NCBI GenBank assembly: GCA_013396525.1
Contig: VWYX01000208.1
Coordinates: forward strand, 268,764 to 332,763
Source: Chaetorhynchus papuensis
Lineage: Eukaryota > Chordata > Aves > Passeriformes > Rhipiduridae
DNA length: 64,000 bases
Direction of reading: 5' to 3'
The notes under the pieces were generated by a model. It searched no databases. It was given only the letters and a program-made list of their open reading frames with translations, and had not been told where the DNA came from. Of the stretch, positions 37,131 to 50,700 are shown in pieces. The translations under genes were made by a program, and so were the position numbers. Position 1 is the stretch's first letter; each line of letters begins with the position of its first letter.

Positions 37131-37151
37131 TTTTTTTTTTTTTTTTTTTTT
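37131..37151. repeat. Poly-T tract (about 21 T)
   Basis: T run followed by gtagtaatttctgggactt. It could be the poly-A tail of an antisense retro-insertion, but no body sequence is recognisable to its right. Confidence 0.85.
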
Positions 37152-40100
37152 GTAGTAATTTCTGGGACTTCAGCCAGCTATAACTGGAGGTATATATTAA
37201 GTATCACTGCTCTTATTCTGTGTGATCATGAAATGGCATAGATTATTATGATAAAAAACATTCATGCCAACATGTAGAATATTTGTGTTTAGAACTATTG
37301 TTCAAGTTTTTTTCTTACAGAAGTAATGGGGATATTTTAAATTAACTTGTTCTGCGTTAGTTGTCTGATCTCAAAACTTCTGAGTCAATTTTTATTGTCT
37401 TGATTTTTTAAGACAAAAGGCTGTACATCTGTCCAGTGAGAATATTGCTTATTTAGGTGACAACACTTGTGCCATCTGCCTCTTACCAACTGGTTTGCAA
37501 TTTGAACCTAGAACTTCATCAGCTATGCTTTTGGACACTGAAATGAGACAATAAAAATTCAGTACATTTTCCCTTCAACTGTTCAGGTGTAGAACGTAAA
37601 TTTTGAGATATGTGTTTTTCTAGAATTATTAAGGTTCTTGAATACCTCCTTTTGGTTACCATCCTAAATGATACATCTCTTCTTCCCTTGAAAGAAGCCA
37701 GGGTAGGAAGTAATCTTAAAGAAAATTAGCATTTAATTCTCAAATGATTGACAGTCTTGATTCCTCTTGTGCCTGGTTTGCATTTCTCTGCACATACTGA
37801 TTTGCACATCTGTGCTCCTTTTGTACTTTACTGAATATATGTGCAAGCTGAGACACACTACATGTGTGCCATATTTGTAGATTTTGGTGTCCTAATCATC
37901 TACATTAAATCTTTTCTTAAAGGAAGGTGAAACACGAGTTGAATTCTGTGTATGTTGCTGAGGAGAAAGGGAAAGTTTTTGAAAAGAAGGCTGTATAAAA
38001 TAGGGTGAGGGAAGTACCTTTCCCTGTTTTCTGCATAGAGAAGAAGAGGTGTTTGGGCTTTAAGTGTCAGTTATCCTACTGCACCTTGGTCTTGGGGATC
38101 CTCTGCCAAAAAGCTTCATTTTCTGCATGGTGTGCTTTTGGATACCAGTTATATTCTACTGTCCTTAATGCTGGTGTCAGGTCTGATATGTACACCGTAA
38201 TTTGGCATATGGATTTTTGACATGTGCTTGAATAGAATGAAAGGCTGACCTGTAGCTATGTATCTATATTGCACAGATTCCCAGGAAGGGGCATTATGGT
38301 GATTAATGAGAAGAATACAGCAGTCCATTACCAGTTTCCTGTCAGTCGGCAGCATGAAGGTGCCGTGATATGAATAAGGATGTTTAATCCAGAATGCCTC
38401 CTAAAAATTAAATGAAATTTTATGCCTCACATAAGGAAAAGAATGAAGTCCTGTGCAAAGTCCATTTTCTTTGAGTTGGAACATGGTATTCCCAGAGTCA
38501 GGAAGAGACAATAGATTTTTTTTTTTTTTGGTAGTGAGATTTCACATTTGTTTTTGCACCAGGGTTTCTGCTTTCTATACAGTATCATTGGCATACCAGT
38601 TTTCAGATTGGATTTGGATTTTTTTTTTAATGGGTTTTCTATGTGGACTTACCTTTGTATTCTTAAAATGCAATTGTTTAATATGTTTCAAACTACTTTC
38701 TCTGTTACCAAAAGTACAGATGATGGAAATTGCGGGATAAAAATGAATATGAATTTATGGGTTTTTTTCATGTTTCTAATTGTAGGACACTATTCAAAAT
38801 ATGTTATATTTGAACTTCTATCTTGACATTATTTTAACTGGTTCTTGACTATTAATTTGGTATTATTTTAGATTTAAGCTTACAAAAGGATAGGTTGTAT
38901 CTTGTTTGTCACATTTTCTCATTTTAATGATGTCCATGTTTTGTGACAGCTGATAATTCATTTCCAAATCAAATTCTCTTCTCTGCCTGAATCTATTAGA
39001 GCATGTTAAGAAAATGCTATTTGGTGCATGTTCTCTGAGGCTATAGTCAGATGTCTCTTTTTTTTTCCTTCAGTTTTGCTGTCTTAATGGGAGTAATGTC
39101 AGCACTGCTGGGTTCCTTGGCATTTTTTAATAAAATCATTGCTTTTATAGAAGCAGATACTTGGCAGAAAATAGACAGTCTTTTATTTTGCTGTGATAAT
39201 ACATAGGAGAGATGAGGCCAACTAGTGAATTTATTTGAAACAAACAAAGGAACTGTTGGAAGAAAAAAATGTGAACAAAATTTCATATTCGTTGCAACCA
39301 GACTTTGTTTTATGGCTTGATAACTTATTCATTATTATTTTAAAATGTTTGTTCTTATGTCAAGGGAATCCAAATACTGTAAAAAAATTCACTGCAGTGA
39401 CCTTTAGCCCATTGCTATGTTTAAGATTAATGAAAAGGAGATATCCTAGTATCCTGTATTTCTTTTTTTTTTAATGAGGAACTTTATTATACATCAGCCA
39501 AGTTTAACTTCTATTTTATATTTACACATCTTTGAGTGCGTATTTTATTCAAAATGAAGTAGTGAATAATGGTTGATAAAGGACACTAAATGGAAACTGC
39601 CTGCATCATTTGATTGCTGTCTTGCTGAAAGTAAGATATATTTAAAAAATTAAGATACTCTTTGAGAATGTAAGATCTTCCACATACACCGTATTTCAAG
39701 GAAAGCCATATGCCAAACAGTGTTAAACTTTTTTCCCCACAATACAAATCAAAATGTTGATTGCTTTCCAGAAACTGTTTTGGGAATATGGTTATTCCTT
39801 AAAATAATCCTTGAAAGCCTGTCCCAAGATGCAGAAAAATGGTGTTGATGATTTGCCATTCATGAATTTCATGTGCTTGGTGTTGTGTGCCAGCATACTG
39901 TCTGTAATTTTTAATTCTTGGTGTTTAGGTAAAACTTACCCAGGAAGTCTGCAATACAGGGAAACTGTGTTAGAGTTCAGTCAGTTCTGTGTAATTTGTG
40001 TCTTGAGCTATTATGTATTCTATTTTAGAGTTTCCTAGACTAATTGTGGTTAGATATTCTACTTGGGAATGATTTTGAGACAGAGATAGCATTTTTTTTG

Positions 40101-40563
40101 TGATTTTATATTACGTATCAAACTAAAATTTGCTACCAAATCTCAGTAGATTTTGCAAAGGTTCTGTGAGTCCTCTTTTAATTCTTTGCACTGTAGATTA
40201 GAATTAGCTTGTATGCATGTAATTTTTAGCCTTTGGATGATAAAAATGAAGAAAATGCATGATGGGGGCTTTTAACTGCTTAAGTTATAGAAACTGTTAT
40301 TTCAGTTAAAAAAAAAAATCCGTTTTCTAAGCATGTCCAATATATTTTTTCAGTAGAAGCTCTCCAGAGAAGCTGGGGGGAGAAGTAGGTCGTTCAAACT
40401 ACTTTGCCTCTAAACTGATTGAATGCACTTTCTCTCTATCCTAAGACAACAGATGCCTGTGGCATAGCTCATACCAAGTGTATTCATAGACTTCTGACAC
40501 CTATATAAGAAGAGCAGAAATACTGAATGAAAGCATTATTCAGCATTTCTTTGGCATAGCCAT

Positions 40564-40583
40564 TTAATTAATTAATTAATTAA
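40564..40583. repeat. (TTAA)n microsatellite
   Basis: Five ttaa units, taattaattaattaattaa in phase. Simple slippage repeat. Confidence 0.9.
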
Positions 40584-43500
40584 AGCATACTTCTTTTAAT
40601 TGTGTCCCTCGGGCAGTTCTACCAGCCTTTATTGACAGTGACGCCTTGGTTTACACGATCTGTCGGATGTCCGCACATCACTGTCATCTTTGCTTTAAGT
40701 TCAGGTGCGTCTTACACTGGTTGTAGGATGTTGGAAATAAAATTCCTTCCACTGTTTTTTTATGGAAAGTATGCCCGTGATAGCTTCCTTGTCAGTTTTG
40801 CTGGGGGATGTCTGAGCTCATAAATATGGGCTCCTGTGTTTTAAACAAAGTGTCCTCATCTGGGACTGTAGCCTGGTGAGACCAGCACGGAGAAAGGGGC
40901 TCATTGCTTGTATGCTGGTGGTGAGTGACCATACCCAGGAATAGGTCACACAGTGATATTCAGCACAGAATTTCCATGTGTGTGTCTCTGTGGCTGTAGG
41001 ATAGGTAGCTTTCAGCTAAGCTGAGAGTTGTATGAAGACACAGTGTATCTTCTGAAGAGCCCATGCAGTGTGACGTCCTGTGTGTAAAAGTGTTCTGTGA
41101 CTGAGAGGTTTTGCACAGCAGGAAGGTTTTACTCAGACTGGTGAATGGCACTGTACCCCGAGCCCTGTTTGCTGCATGAAGTTCCCTGGGACCTTACATG
41201 CTTTTTTCTCTTTGCAATATAGCTTTAGCAGCTGTAGAAAGAAATAAAAGAACAAAATAAGAGAATAATAACTACAAAGCAATAGATGGAAAAGGTAGGG
41301 GAACAGAGATAATGAGAAAAATGTGGAAAACAATGAATACAGAGAAAATAACAAGAGGGAATGTGGTCTAGGAAGAATTCTTTCTTTAAAAGGACACAAT
41401 TGTGGGAAAGAAGGTTGGGATTTTTGTTTTCCTGTATATCTTTCTGTGACAGAAGTGTTTACGTGCATGGGTAACTACAATTTTAATAAATGCTTAATAA
41501 AATTTGCATGCTCTGTTTAAATAGCAGCAGTGATAGTGGCTTAGGCTGGAATTCTGCATACTTTTTTCTGTCCATTTTGCTTTGTGCACTGCATAGACTA
41601 CGAGCCTGTTGAAGTTCATTACATTGCTGTGTTTGAAAGTCTTGTTGTTTTGTTTTCTCCATGACTGCTCCTTGATCATAAAGAAGCACATTATGTCTCT
41701 GTGAATATTTGAAAGCATTTTTATTTCATTCTGGAACTGTGTTCTTTTCTTTACTTGCTCTTCTTATTCTTATTTTGTTATTCATGCTCTGAACTGGTGA
41801 GAGAGACCTTTTCCAAAATCATTATTTGCCATCAAGCAATAAGATATGGGGTTCTATTTGCAATTTGCCAAATCAGCCATTATTGTAGCTGCTAGAGCTT
41901 AGTATGTATTTTAGATTAAAATAATTATTCTGAACTGCTTTGTTTGTGTTTCTTAAAAAGAGAAATCAGTTCCTTAAATTTCAGTAGACACCCAGTTAAA
42001 ACTGGGAAGATTTCTTTAGTGTAACTTAAAACAATGAGAAAATACTGCCTTTTTGTCAGTGACATTTAGTAAATTAGTCCTAAGTAACAGAAACAGCTAC
42101 TTAGTGTAGAAACTAAGAAGACCGTTTAAACTAACCATACGTACTTTTATAGGGCTGAGTATTTTAATCCTAAGTGTCACATTTCTACTGGGTAGCTTTG
42201 TTTAGTCCAAGTGTATTTATATAAAAAGTTTTCGTGGAAAATATTATTCATTGAATCATGAAACAACCAGTGAAACTTTTGCCTGCGTGTTCTTGTCTGA
42301 ATTTGCACACAGGAATTGTAAGAGCTGACATTTCCATAGAGAGAACTCTACGTTGGTAGAAAAAAGGAGATGTGTTTGCTGATTTGTTGATAAAATTCCT
42401 GGAATGAGGTAATTTTTGAAGAAGACTCACAAAGATGAGCATGTTGACAAGCTCTAGTGGTGCTGCTGGTAATGAAAGTGCTATTTTGAGGAATTATGTT
42501 ACAGCATCTAAGAAAGGAGCTGTTTACTAGAAAGCAAACAAAATGAAAAGTAATGCTGAAGAGATGGGAAAAGTAGAAAGTAGGTATCTTTCCTAAGGTA
42601 CATTTCTTAGCCATCACTGGCATGTAATATGCTTCTGTTTTACATTTAATAGAATTTACTTAGTCAATGCAACCAGTGATAGGTTCTAAATAATAAAATG
42701 ATAATAGAATGTAAAGTATGTCTTTAGTGAATGTGCTTTTTTTTTCCCTGAAAAGGATGGCATTAGCTATCAGACCAAAAATAACATTTATTAAATGTGA
42801 ATAAAAATATTAGCAGAGAAGGGAAATTAAGGATTCAAACATATTTGACCAAGAGAATTAAATGCAGTCTAATTTGAGTTCATTTGAAATAGTGGATTTC
42901 TTGAATTCATTTTTGTTTAATTTAATTGCTATGATAATTGTGCAAATTGTATGTGCAGTGATTTACTAATACTTCAGAAGACAGTATCAGAAGAATTTTC
43001 ATACTTCACTTTTAACACTGTTTTATTGAAATCTGGGTCCTCTGACTTCACAAGTTCTAGGAAAGATGTGGGTTGTGGGCAATCCATTTTACTTTTCTTT
43101 GAAAGCAAAAGTGCTGAGAATCTTTTCAGCTTCATTTTTAACAACTTTCAGGTATGAAAAAGCAGCAGTATCTGACCATTTATATATTCTGTCTTTTTTT
43201 TTGTTATTTGTTTGAGAAATACATGTGATCAGAAAAAGGCTGCTAGGCAGAATATGTTCTCTTTAACAGTGTAAAACACCTTGCATAAAGTAAAAGGAAA
43301 ATTAAGCTCAGTGATCTTTTAATGTTTATAATTATTTACCATATTTTGCTTTCTGTTGCAGTAACTTAGTATTAAGTGTAAGAGTTAAACACTGATTTTT
43401 ATGGAAATAATTTGTATAAATATATAACAGGAGTAAATTCATCATGCATTTTTGAAGAAGTTTTATTGTTATCATCAGAATGCTAAAGAGAAAGGTTCTT

Positions 43501-44195
43501 GAGGGCTTGTGGGATGAGAAAAATCATCCTACCTGATATTGTTAGAAATTTCTTGGTGGTATTTTTAACATTATCAGTGTGTCTTTCTTAGGTGCCTTAG
43601 GGAAACCAGTGTTTACTTTTTATAAAGCTCTGATATGATAATCCGCAGTCATCTTTTGACTGTCTAGTGGATTCACTATGCAAAGAAAATGCAATGTCTT
43701 GTATTAAGGGAAAAGATATTTATTTGTTGATGGGGTGGTGAGGTCTTCTTTTGGCAATGACAGCAGAGAGGTTTTGTGAATTAGGCTCATGTATACTTCT
43801 AGAAATTCCAGAACATACCTAGGTGCATATCTAGGTGTATAAGTACTTTTAAATATAAATCTTCAGGAATACTTTTTACTTCAGATTATACATCAGATTG
43901 AAGTCCCTTTGTTCCTGTATTTTAACACATTCTAATTGCTAAAAGTACTTACACATGAGGAAAAAAATATATTTGGAAACAAAGATACTAGATCTCTCCT
44001 TTAAAAAGACACTGAAATATATGCTAATTAGATAAGTTTTTCTAGTGCCATACTTGTGACAGACGTGTTTGAATTAATATACTGCATTCTCTACGGAGAC
44101 AGTATAATCTCTGGGGTGCAGTTTAGACTATTCAGATAAAAACATTTTCAATTTGATTACGTAAATGAGGTAAGTAAAGCCTGTAAGGATAGCTC

Positions 44196-44770
44196 TCAAG
44201 GTTGAGTTTTGAAAAATAGGGGCAGGGTTGTTCTTGATGTCTGGACCACACATTTGACAGTATTTGTATAGTAAAATTCCGAACAATCATCCTGTTTTAG
44301 CAAAAAGAAAGCTTGGCACAGGTTCTTCCTCAGCGTATGGGTTATTAGCATGTAGTGATTGCTTTTTAAAAATTCTTTCACTGTTTTTCCCTTGTTGCTT
44401 TTGTGTTTGTGGGCATAAACTCGTCGTGCACATGTCTGAGCTGCTCCACTTTTGAGAGCTAGGGATCTTACAGTCTTGGAGATCTTATTGGAGTGCATTT
44501 GTCATCTTCAGCATGTCTCTCCTGCATTTTGGTTTTCCATCCAAATGTTTTGTCCAGGTAGACTTAGAAGCTTCCAGGAAGGTTCATAATTCTTATGCAA
44601 GAGCTGCAAAATCTTGTTGTGGAAATCTGGTATGACCTGCAGGTCAAACTGGTTGACGAGGGCAGTGATAGAGTGGTTCTGGTGGGGCGCTGGCATCCAG
44701 CCAAAGTCAAACCACCGGAACTACCATTTCTGTTTGAGCAATCGCAATTAGAAATGTAAAAAAACCACAA
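44196..44770 (-). other. Coding-like block with overlapping frames, possible retro-pseudogene (unidentified)
   Basis: On the minus strand, frames of 68, 62 and 100 codons (44564-44770, 44508-44696, 44196-44498) follow one another with phase changes. The block is GC-richer than its surroundings at 44560-44720. The middle frame reads SITALVNQFDLQVIPDFHNK and the last carries ALKSGAAQTCARRVYAHKHK. I recognise no family, no poly-A tail and no flanking duplication. It may be chance, a conserved non-coding stretch, or a frame-broken processed copy of a gene. Confidence 0.25.
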
Positions 44771-47700
44771 GGTTTCTTTTACAGCACACTAAAATTAAGA
44801 TGCCTTGAATTCATTCAATACGGTGAAATACTGCTTGGTGTGAATTCGAGAGGTCCTTTTCAGTCAGCTGTGACTACATCTGTAATCATCTTGGTACAGA
44901 TGCTTTTTAAAAAGGTTGTGTGCACAAATGGTTAAATTTCTTTAAAAGTCATTGCTAACTAACACTTAAGCATTACAGATATTTCAAAATAATTCTTGTA
45001 GCAAACATAACACAGGTCAGCTGCTGTAAGATGTTACTCTTTCACTGAGGTGTTTTACTGTAAGATTTGCAACTTAATTTGCATTTTTTTTCATTTTTTG
45101 CTGTTTTTTTCTATAAATGGATACTTTTATGAAGAGCCTGTCATACTGATAAAAACAAACCAAACATATCTTTACATAGTGTTTCACAGACAAGTGCTTG
45201 TAAAATGTCAGCCAGCCTAAGATTTTCATGTTCATGTATTTTGACATGATTGCGTAACAGCAAGATGTTGTGTACTTCGTCTTGTTTAGAGAAGTCTAAA
45301 ATTGAACAGCTAACATCTTAGTAGGCCATTCTTACACTAATCAAAAAACTAAGTGTGAAAGAACAGGAAAGGTTACAAAATCAAGTATTGAAAAATTAGT
45401 CTGTCAAAACTAGGGGGTCAGTTCAGCTTCAGTTCACCCTTGTTATGTTAATGTGTAATCTTTAAGTTTATGAACAGATGAATTTTTTTTCTACAGATTG
45501 TACTCCATTAGAAAGGGTCATTTATTTCATATTACTTTATTAGAGTATATAATGTGTAGACATACGGTTCACTATTAACACCAGGCATCAGAAAAAAGAA
45601 AGAAAATTCCTTCTAGACATTTTTTGTAATACTTCCATTGTTGCATCTGTAAACTTGATAAAAATTAATTTAAAATTACAGTACTCCTGTAGATTAGTTT
45701 ATATTACTCTCTGTATTTTTCAACTGTGGAACTTTCAGCTAAAAAGCTATAAAAGTTGAAATATTTGTAGACTTAAAGGGTCCAATTTAAGATGCCAGTG
45801 AGTTGAGATTTAAATGTTAGTATTTTCTTGTAGCACTTTGAGCCACAGTTAGCTGACTTAAAACTGTGGATATAGTAGCTTGTCACTTTTGCAGCTTCCT
45901 CTTGTAATATTTTATTGGTTACTGCTCATGAAAAATTGGATTTTATGGTTTGCATGCCATCACACAGGAACTCCATGACTGAGTAAAGAAATAATTGATT
46001 TCTTCTGATAGGTGTGCCATTTTCTTAAAAGTGAGATTTCCCATTTGTCTAGAACATTCTTCACTGTGCTGTCTTTACATCTTGAAGTGTCTGCAAGGAT
46101 GTTCAGAACTAATGGTTACAAAATTCTTGTTCTGTTCCGTATTGTATCTGTCCTGAGGATTTAGTAAAAAATACTTTTTTTTTTTTTTTGAGTTCTGGAG
46201 AATACAGTATTCCAATGGTTACAGACCAGTTTGTCACTGGTCTTGTCTCTGTGTGTGCTGTACACCATCCTGACTTGCCCACACATGACTTTACTCACTC
46301 ACCTCTCTCTCTGTTCTAACTCCCAGGTCCTGGTTTCAGAGATCATTTTTTTCTTATTGCCCTCCCAGCTTATTCCTCTGACGCAGGCTTTTCCACCTTC
46401 CCTCTCTGCCTTTATCTGAATCTCTTTTCCAGCTGGTTTCCCCTCCTTCTGGCTTTTGTAGCACTGTTGTGCAGCTGTGTGCTTCTCTGCCTGCTGTGCC
46501 TTTCCATGCTCTCCAGCTCTGTGCTCTGTCCAGAGAGCTTCGCCCCCCTTGGCTGTGCTCTTGTTTTTAGCAGTGTCTGAGAGGATGCAGCCATTCTGTT
46601 GAGTGCAAATTTTGAGGAATAGTTCTATGCAACACATGTGGCATTGCCAACAAGTAGAACATGTTTGTTACAAAAGCCTCGAAGCAATAGAAAATAGTTA
46701 CGTTAAAACAGTGAATTATACAGAAAAATAACCAGTAGAAGTAGTGGAAATCACCTTTTGTAGATTATGTTTCCTTCTGAGTCTTTTAAAAGAATGGAAA
46801 TTCTAATCAGGATCTTTAAGTTGGATTCCACCAGAATCTTGTAGCTATGTCATTTTACCTGAACTTTTTGCTGTATTTTCGTAGAGGTCTTGTTATATTC
46901 AACAGTGATCAGCTTTTTTTTTTTTTTCCCTTGTGGAAGTTCTTAAAATTCTTGTGGGTCATAGACTTCCAGAAGGGTTTTTTATTTATTGCCCCTCCCT
47001 CAATCTCTCAATTTAAAAATACCTCCTTTTAGAACTAAGGTCCTAAGACCTTTTAAAGCAGACTTAAGGTACTACTCCCTTTGAAGCCAGTTATTGCTGA
47101 GAGCTGTGTATCTTGTAGGAGCTGGTTTTGATCAGTCTGTGTGCATTCCCAGTGCACAACTTCCTGTGACTAATTAGGCTTTTTGGAGCACTTTCTCCCA
47201 TGAGGAGAAAATTTGAGGAATGAAGGACTAAATTTGAAATTCCAGTTCTCTAGCTGATTCTTGCTTTGTCTACAAAACAATATTAGTTGGGGCTTTAAGT
47301 CCAGAAAAAAAAAAGTGGTTCTTTTCTTTACCTTTGCTGTGATTCCCTCTGGAAAGCATAGCTTAAAATACCAATTGAGCTGAGAAGTGAAACAAACTAG
47401 ACTTCACTGACATGTTATTAGAAACAGAATCCAGCAAAACTGAAAACCCAGAAATGAACTGGATATGCCAAAAATGGCCCATTCTGCCTATGTAGTACTT
47501 GGTCATTTCCAGTGCTGACAGCAAAAGTAGATACGAAATAATTGTTTCATACTCATTCTCATGACAGAAAAGCTCAGTGCAAGGCTCTGTAGGAGGGGAA
47601 GGTGATTTTTAAAAATTTTAAGCAGAATTGTTTTTATTTGTATGCAAGTCTGTGTAGATTTTGCTCACTGACTTTATTACAGCCATTCTCTGACCTTAAC

Positions 47701-50700
47701 ATATGCATCTTTTCCTGAGGCATCCAAGCAGTCTGACTGGGATTAGTTGTGGAGGCATGGCAGACAAGGGAACACTGAATTTTGACCTCTCATCGCAGAT
47801 TTTTCATCTTGAATAGTAATTCTCTGTGGTTTCTGCAGACCCTTTTTTCAGGCCAGGTTATGTTCTTTGGTGCCATTGCTGCCTCCTTAGCTGTGGTGCG
47901 GCCTGGCTTCAGTCACCACCCCACCCAGCACTGTTTCCTGTTTCACTGGCATTCTTCCTAGGCTTTACAGCTGCTCTATTCAATGTGGCTTGCTGCACCT
48001 ACAGCATTCTTCTACAGCCTCATCTGCTGTTTCGCCCTGTGCCTTTATGCACTCCTGCTGCCACGTGCACTGCCTGTCTGTAGCAGTGTAGTAGTGCCAC
48101 CTCGCAGTATTTCATCCAGAAGAGAAGGTGGAACATTAAATACAGAAGTGACAATTGCATAAATGCATATTGAGACCTAGGAGACTTACTTAATGGTTTA
48201 TAATGTAAGACAAATACATGTCTTAAAACACAAGTCAAGGAAACTTCAAGGATTTTTTTAAGAAAGGGTGTCTTTTCATAAAGCTAATTGTTTGTGTACT
48301 TATAAAATACAAGTGACTTCTTTTCCTTTAGTTTGTCAAGTTATGTATGAATAAGAGACAATGACTGATCTTATTAAGAAATTACTTACAGGCACCAGAG
48401 AGGGAAAAAATTATATTTGGTTGCCTGTATTTTTATTTAAAAACTGCATTTGTTTTATGTCTGAAGTATTTTTTTATTTTTTGTTTTCTCCCATTCCACA
48501 GCTCTGCAAACAGTGATATTTTAGCGAGTTATTTCATTTTCTCTGCTTCTATTCAGTTTTTATCTGAATTCTGTTAAAAAGTCCAGAATATGCCTGTGGT
48601 GTCTGTGTGGTGAAATCGGAAGCATCACATATGTTTGGCACTGTGAATGTGAGAGGGTGTTGCAGTAGATACACAGGGTGTCATTAAGGTGGCATCAGAG
48701 GCAGGCAATTTTGAATGGTGACTACTGTATTTGGCCTATAAAAATCCTAATTATAGCTCTGAATTTAAAAAATGCTTAGTAATTATTTAAATTTAATATT
48801 AGAGAATAGCTTCCAGTATTGGAGGTACCAGAAGAATGTGATTTTCTACATAAATTAAAAATTGCCTTCAAATTGTATGGAAAGGTAATTTATTTAGGCA
48901 ATATAATATTTTTATATATAGCAAGTCCCTTTTTCTCTAAGCAGCCCTACTGATTGACTTAAAAATAACTTGATGGAATCACCTTGTGACTTCAGTAGTC
49001 ATTAAGAAAATAGTGGCTTCACCTATGAAGTCTATAAATACATTTGCTGGCCAAAAAAATTAAGGTGCAAATATGAAATACTTATTAAAGTACATGCATG
49101 ATTTTCTGAAATTCCTGAGTTTATTAAAAAATTATTGTCTTGTGAACATATCTGACATTTTTAGTAGAAGTTATCGCTCAACTGTGTTACATGAAAACCG
49201 AGCACTGTGACGGCAAATGAAAAGCTGGTGATCAGCTAGCCAAGACTTGTGAATTAAAATAGTGTCATTTAAAGTACAAATATGTAAGTCCTGTCTCCTG
49301 TGGTGAAGTATCACATATTTCAAAGTCAGCAAAAATAATTAGTACGTAAATGTGTTAAATAGCCAGATAGATAAATTAGTAGTAAGTTATTAGTTTTATA
49401 TTTTAGTTTCAGATTCTTGTCTGAATTTTAAACCAAAGAACATAAGCACAGATACAAATGTATGATGTGAGGTATAGAAAGCAGAAGTTCCTAATGTCAT
49501 GGAACTTTCAGTGGTACAACTTCTAGAGGTTGTATGGCATTGTAAAACTACTATGCTTTAAAAGTGAGTTCACGATACGCTCTAGTGAAGTGTACATAGA
49601 ACTTGTGAAATTCTCCTTTTGCTTGTGAGCATCTTAAAAACCAGCATTCCTGAACACTGTTTTCCTTCTGCTGCAAATAATTATGAGTTATATAGATTAT
49701 ATTTGTGGTATTAATTATATGCCAGATTTGATTTTGTGAGTAACAAGAAAGATGAGTAAAAGAGCTACTCCTGCAGGATCTTTGGTTAGTAAATGTGATA
49801 CTCAATGCAAGAGATAATGATGATTCCTACATCCTGTCTAAGAAGATTCTTGTCCTACATTTTTAAAAAGAAAACTGAAACAAAAGCTGAAACCTTTTCA
49901 TGTCTGAGCAGGTAGATAAAGGGCTTTTTTTTGCCGTTTTGCGAAGCGGATTTTGAAGTATACAGAACTAGCCGTGAATAGACTATGTGAAATTAAACTT
50001 GCAATGTTGTTTTTCACTAGTGGGTTTCAGGAGAATATGGTAGGACTTGCATACTAGTGTTGAAAAGTGGCATCAGCATTTCACTAGAACATTTTAAAGT
50101 ACTCCAGTTCTGTGATTTTCCTGTTTGTGATTAAACTGCAGCTTTTTATATTCTGATACATGCTGTACCTTTTGTTGGGAATTGTTTTACTATTGATGCT
50201 TAACAGTATATAAAAATTCTTTTGCCATGTGAGCTTTCCCTGGGAACAAGCAAAACTCCAAAGTTTAACAATTTTTAAACACCAGGTAATTGTAGAGGTA
50301 CATTATAAAAAGTCTGAGACCTTCATTCTGACTTCTATTTCACCACTGGAGTTTTGTATTGGTATGTATTAAGCTACACATTTGATTCAAAAAGATTTAT
50401 GCTACAACATGAATATAGTCAATAAAATGGTATATTGTAGTCACAGTAAATACAATTTCTGTGCATAAAGAGAAGTCTTTTTATACAGGGTAAATAGATT
50501 CCAAGATTTAAAATTGACCCAGTAAGTTAATGGTATTAGCAAACAAAGCCTGCTGTAATTTGAGATAAAGGCCGTAAGTAATCCTTTTCCCTCTAGCTTT
50601 TCTCTTGCAGTGTTTCATTATGGATGCCTTATACCTGTGTCATGAGTAAGCCCCTGTGCTGTTCTCCTATATAAAATCAACTCTTAATTACTCCACTGTG

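Noticed and set aside
40602..40823. 73-codon plus-strand frame in a CpG-containing patch
   Set aside because: No recognisable protein and no splice signals in phase. It might be worth a conservation check but is not reportable as a gene.
46299..46637. 112-codon Lys/Glu-rich minus-strand frame
   Set aside because: It arises from a pyrimidine-rich plus-strand stretch (ctctct, cctccttct). Composition explains it and no domain is visible.
50590..50660. Acceptor-like cttttctcttgcag followed by a short open frame
   Set aside because: The following codons do not match KDM4C or any family I know, and no matching donor or phase supports an exon.
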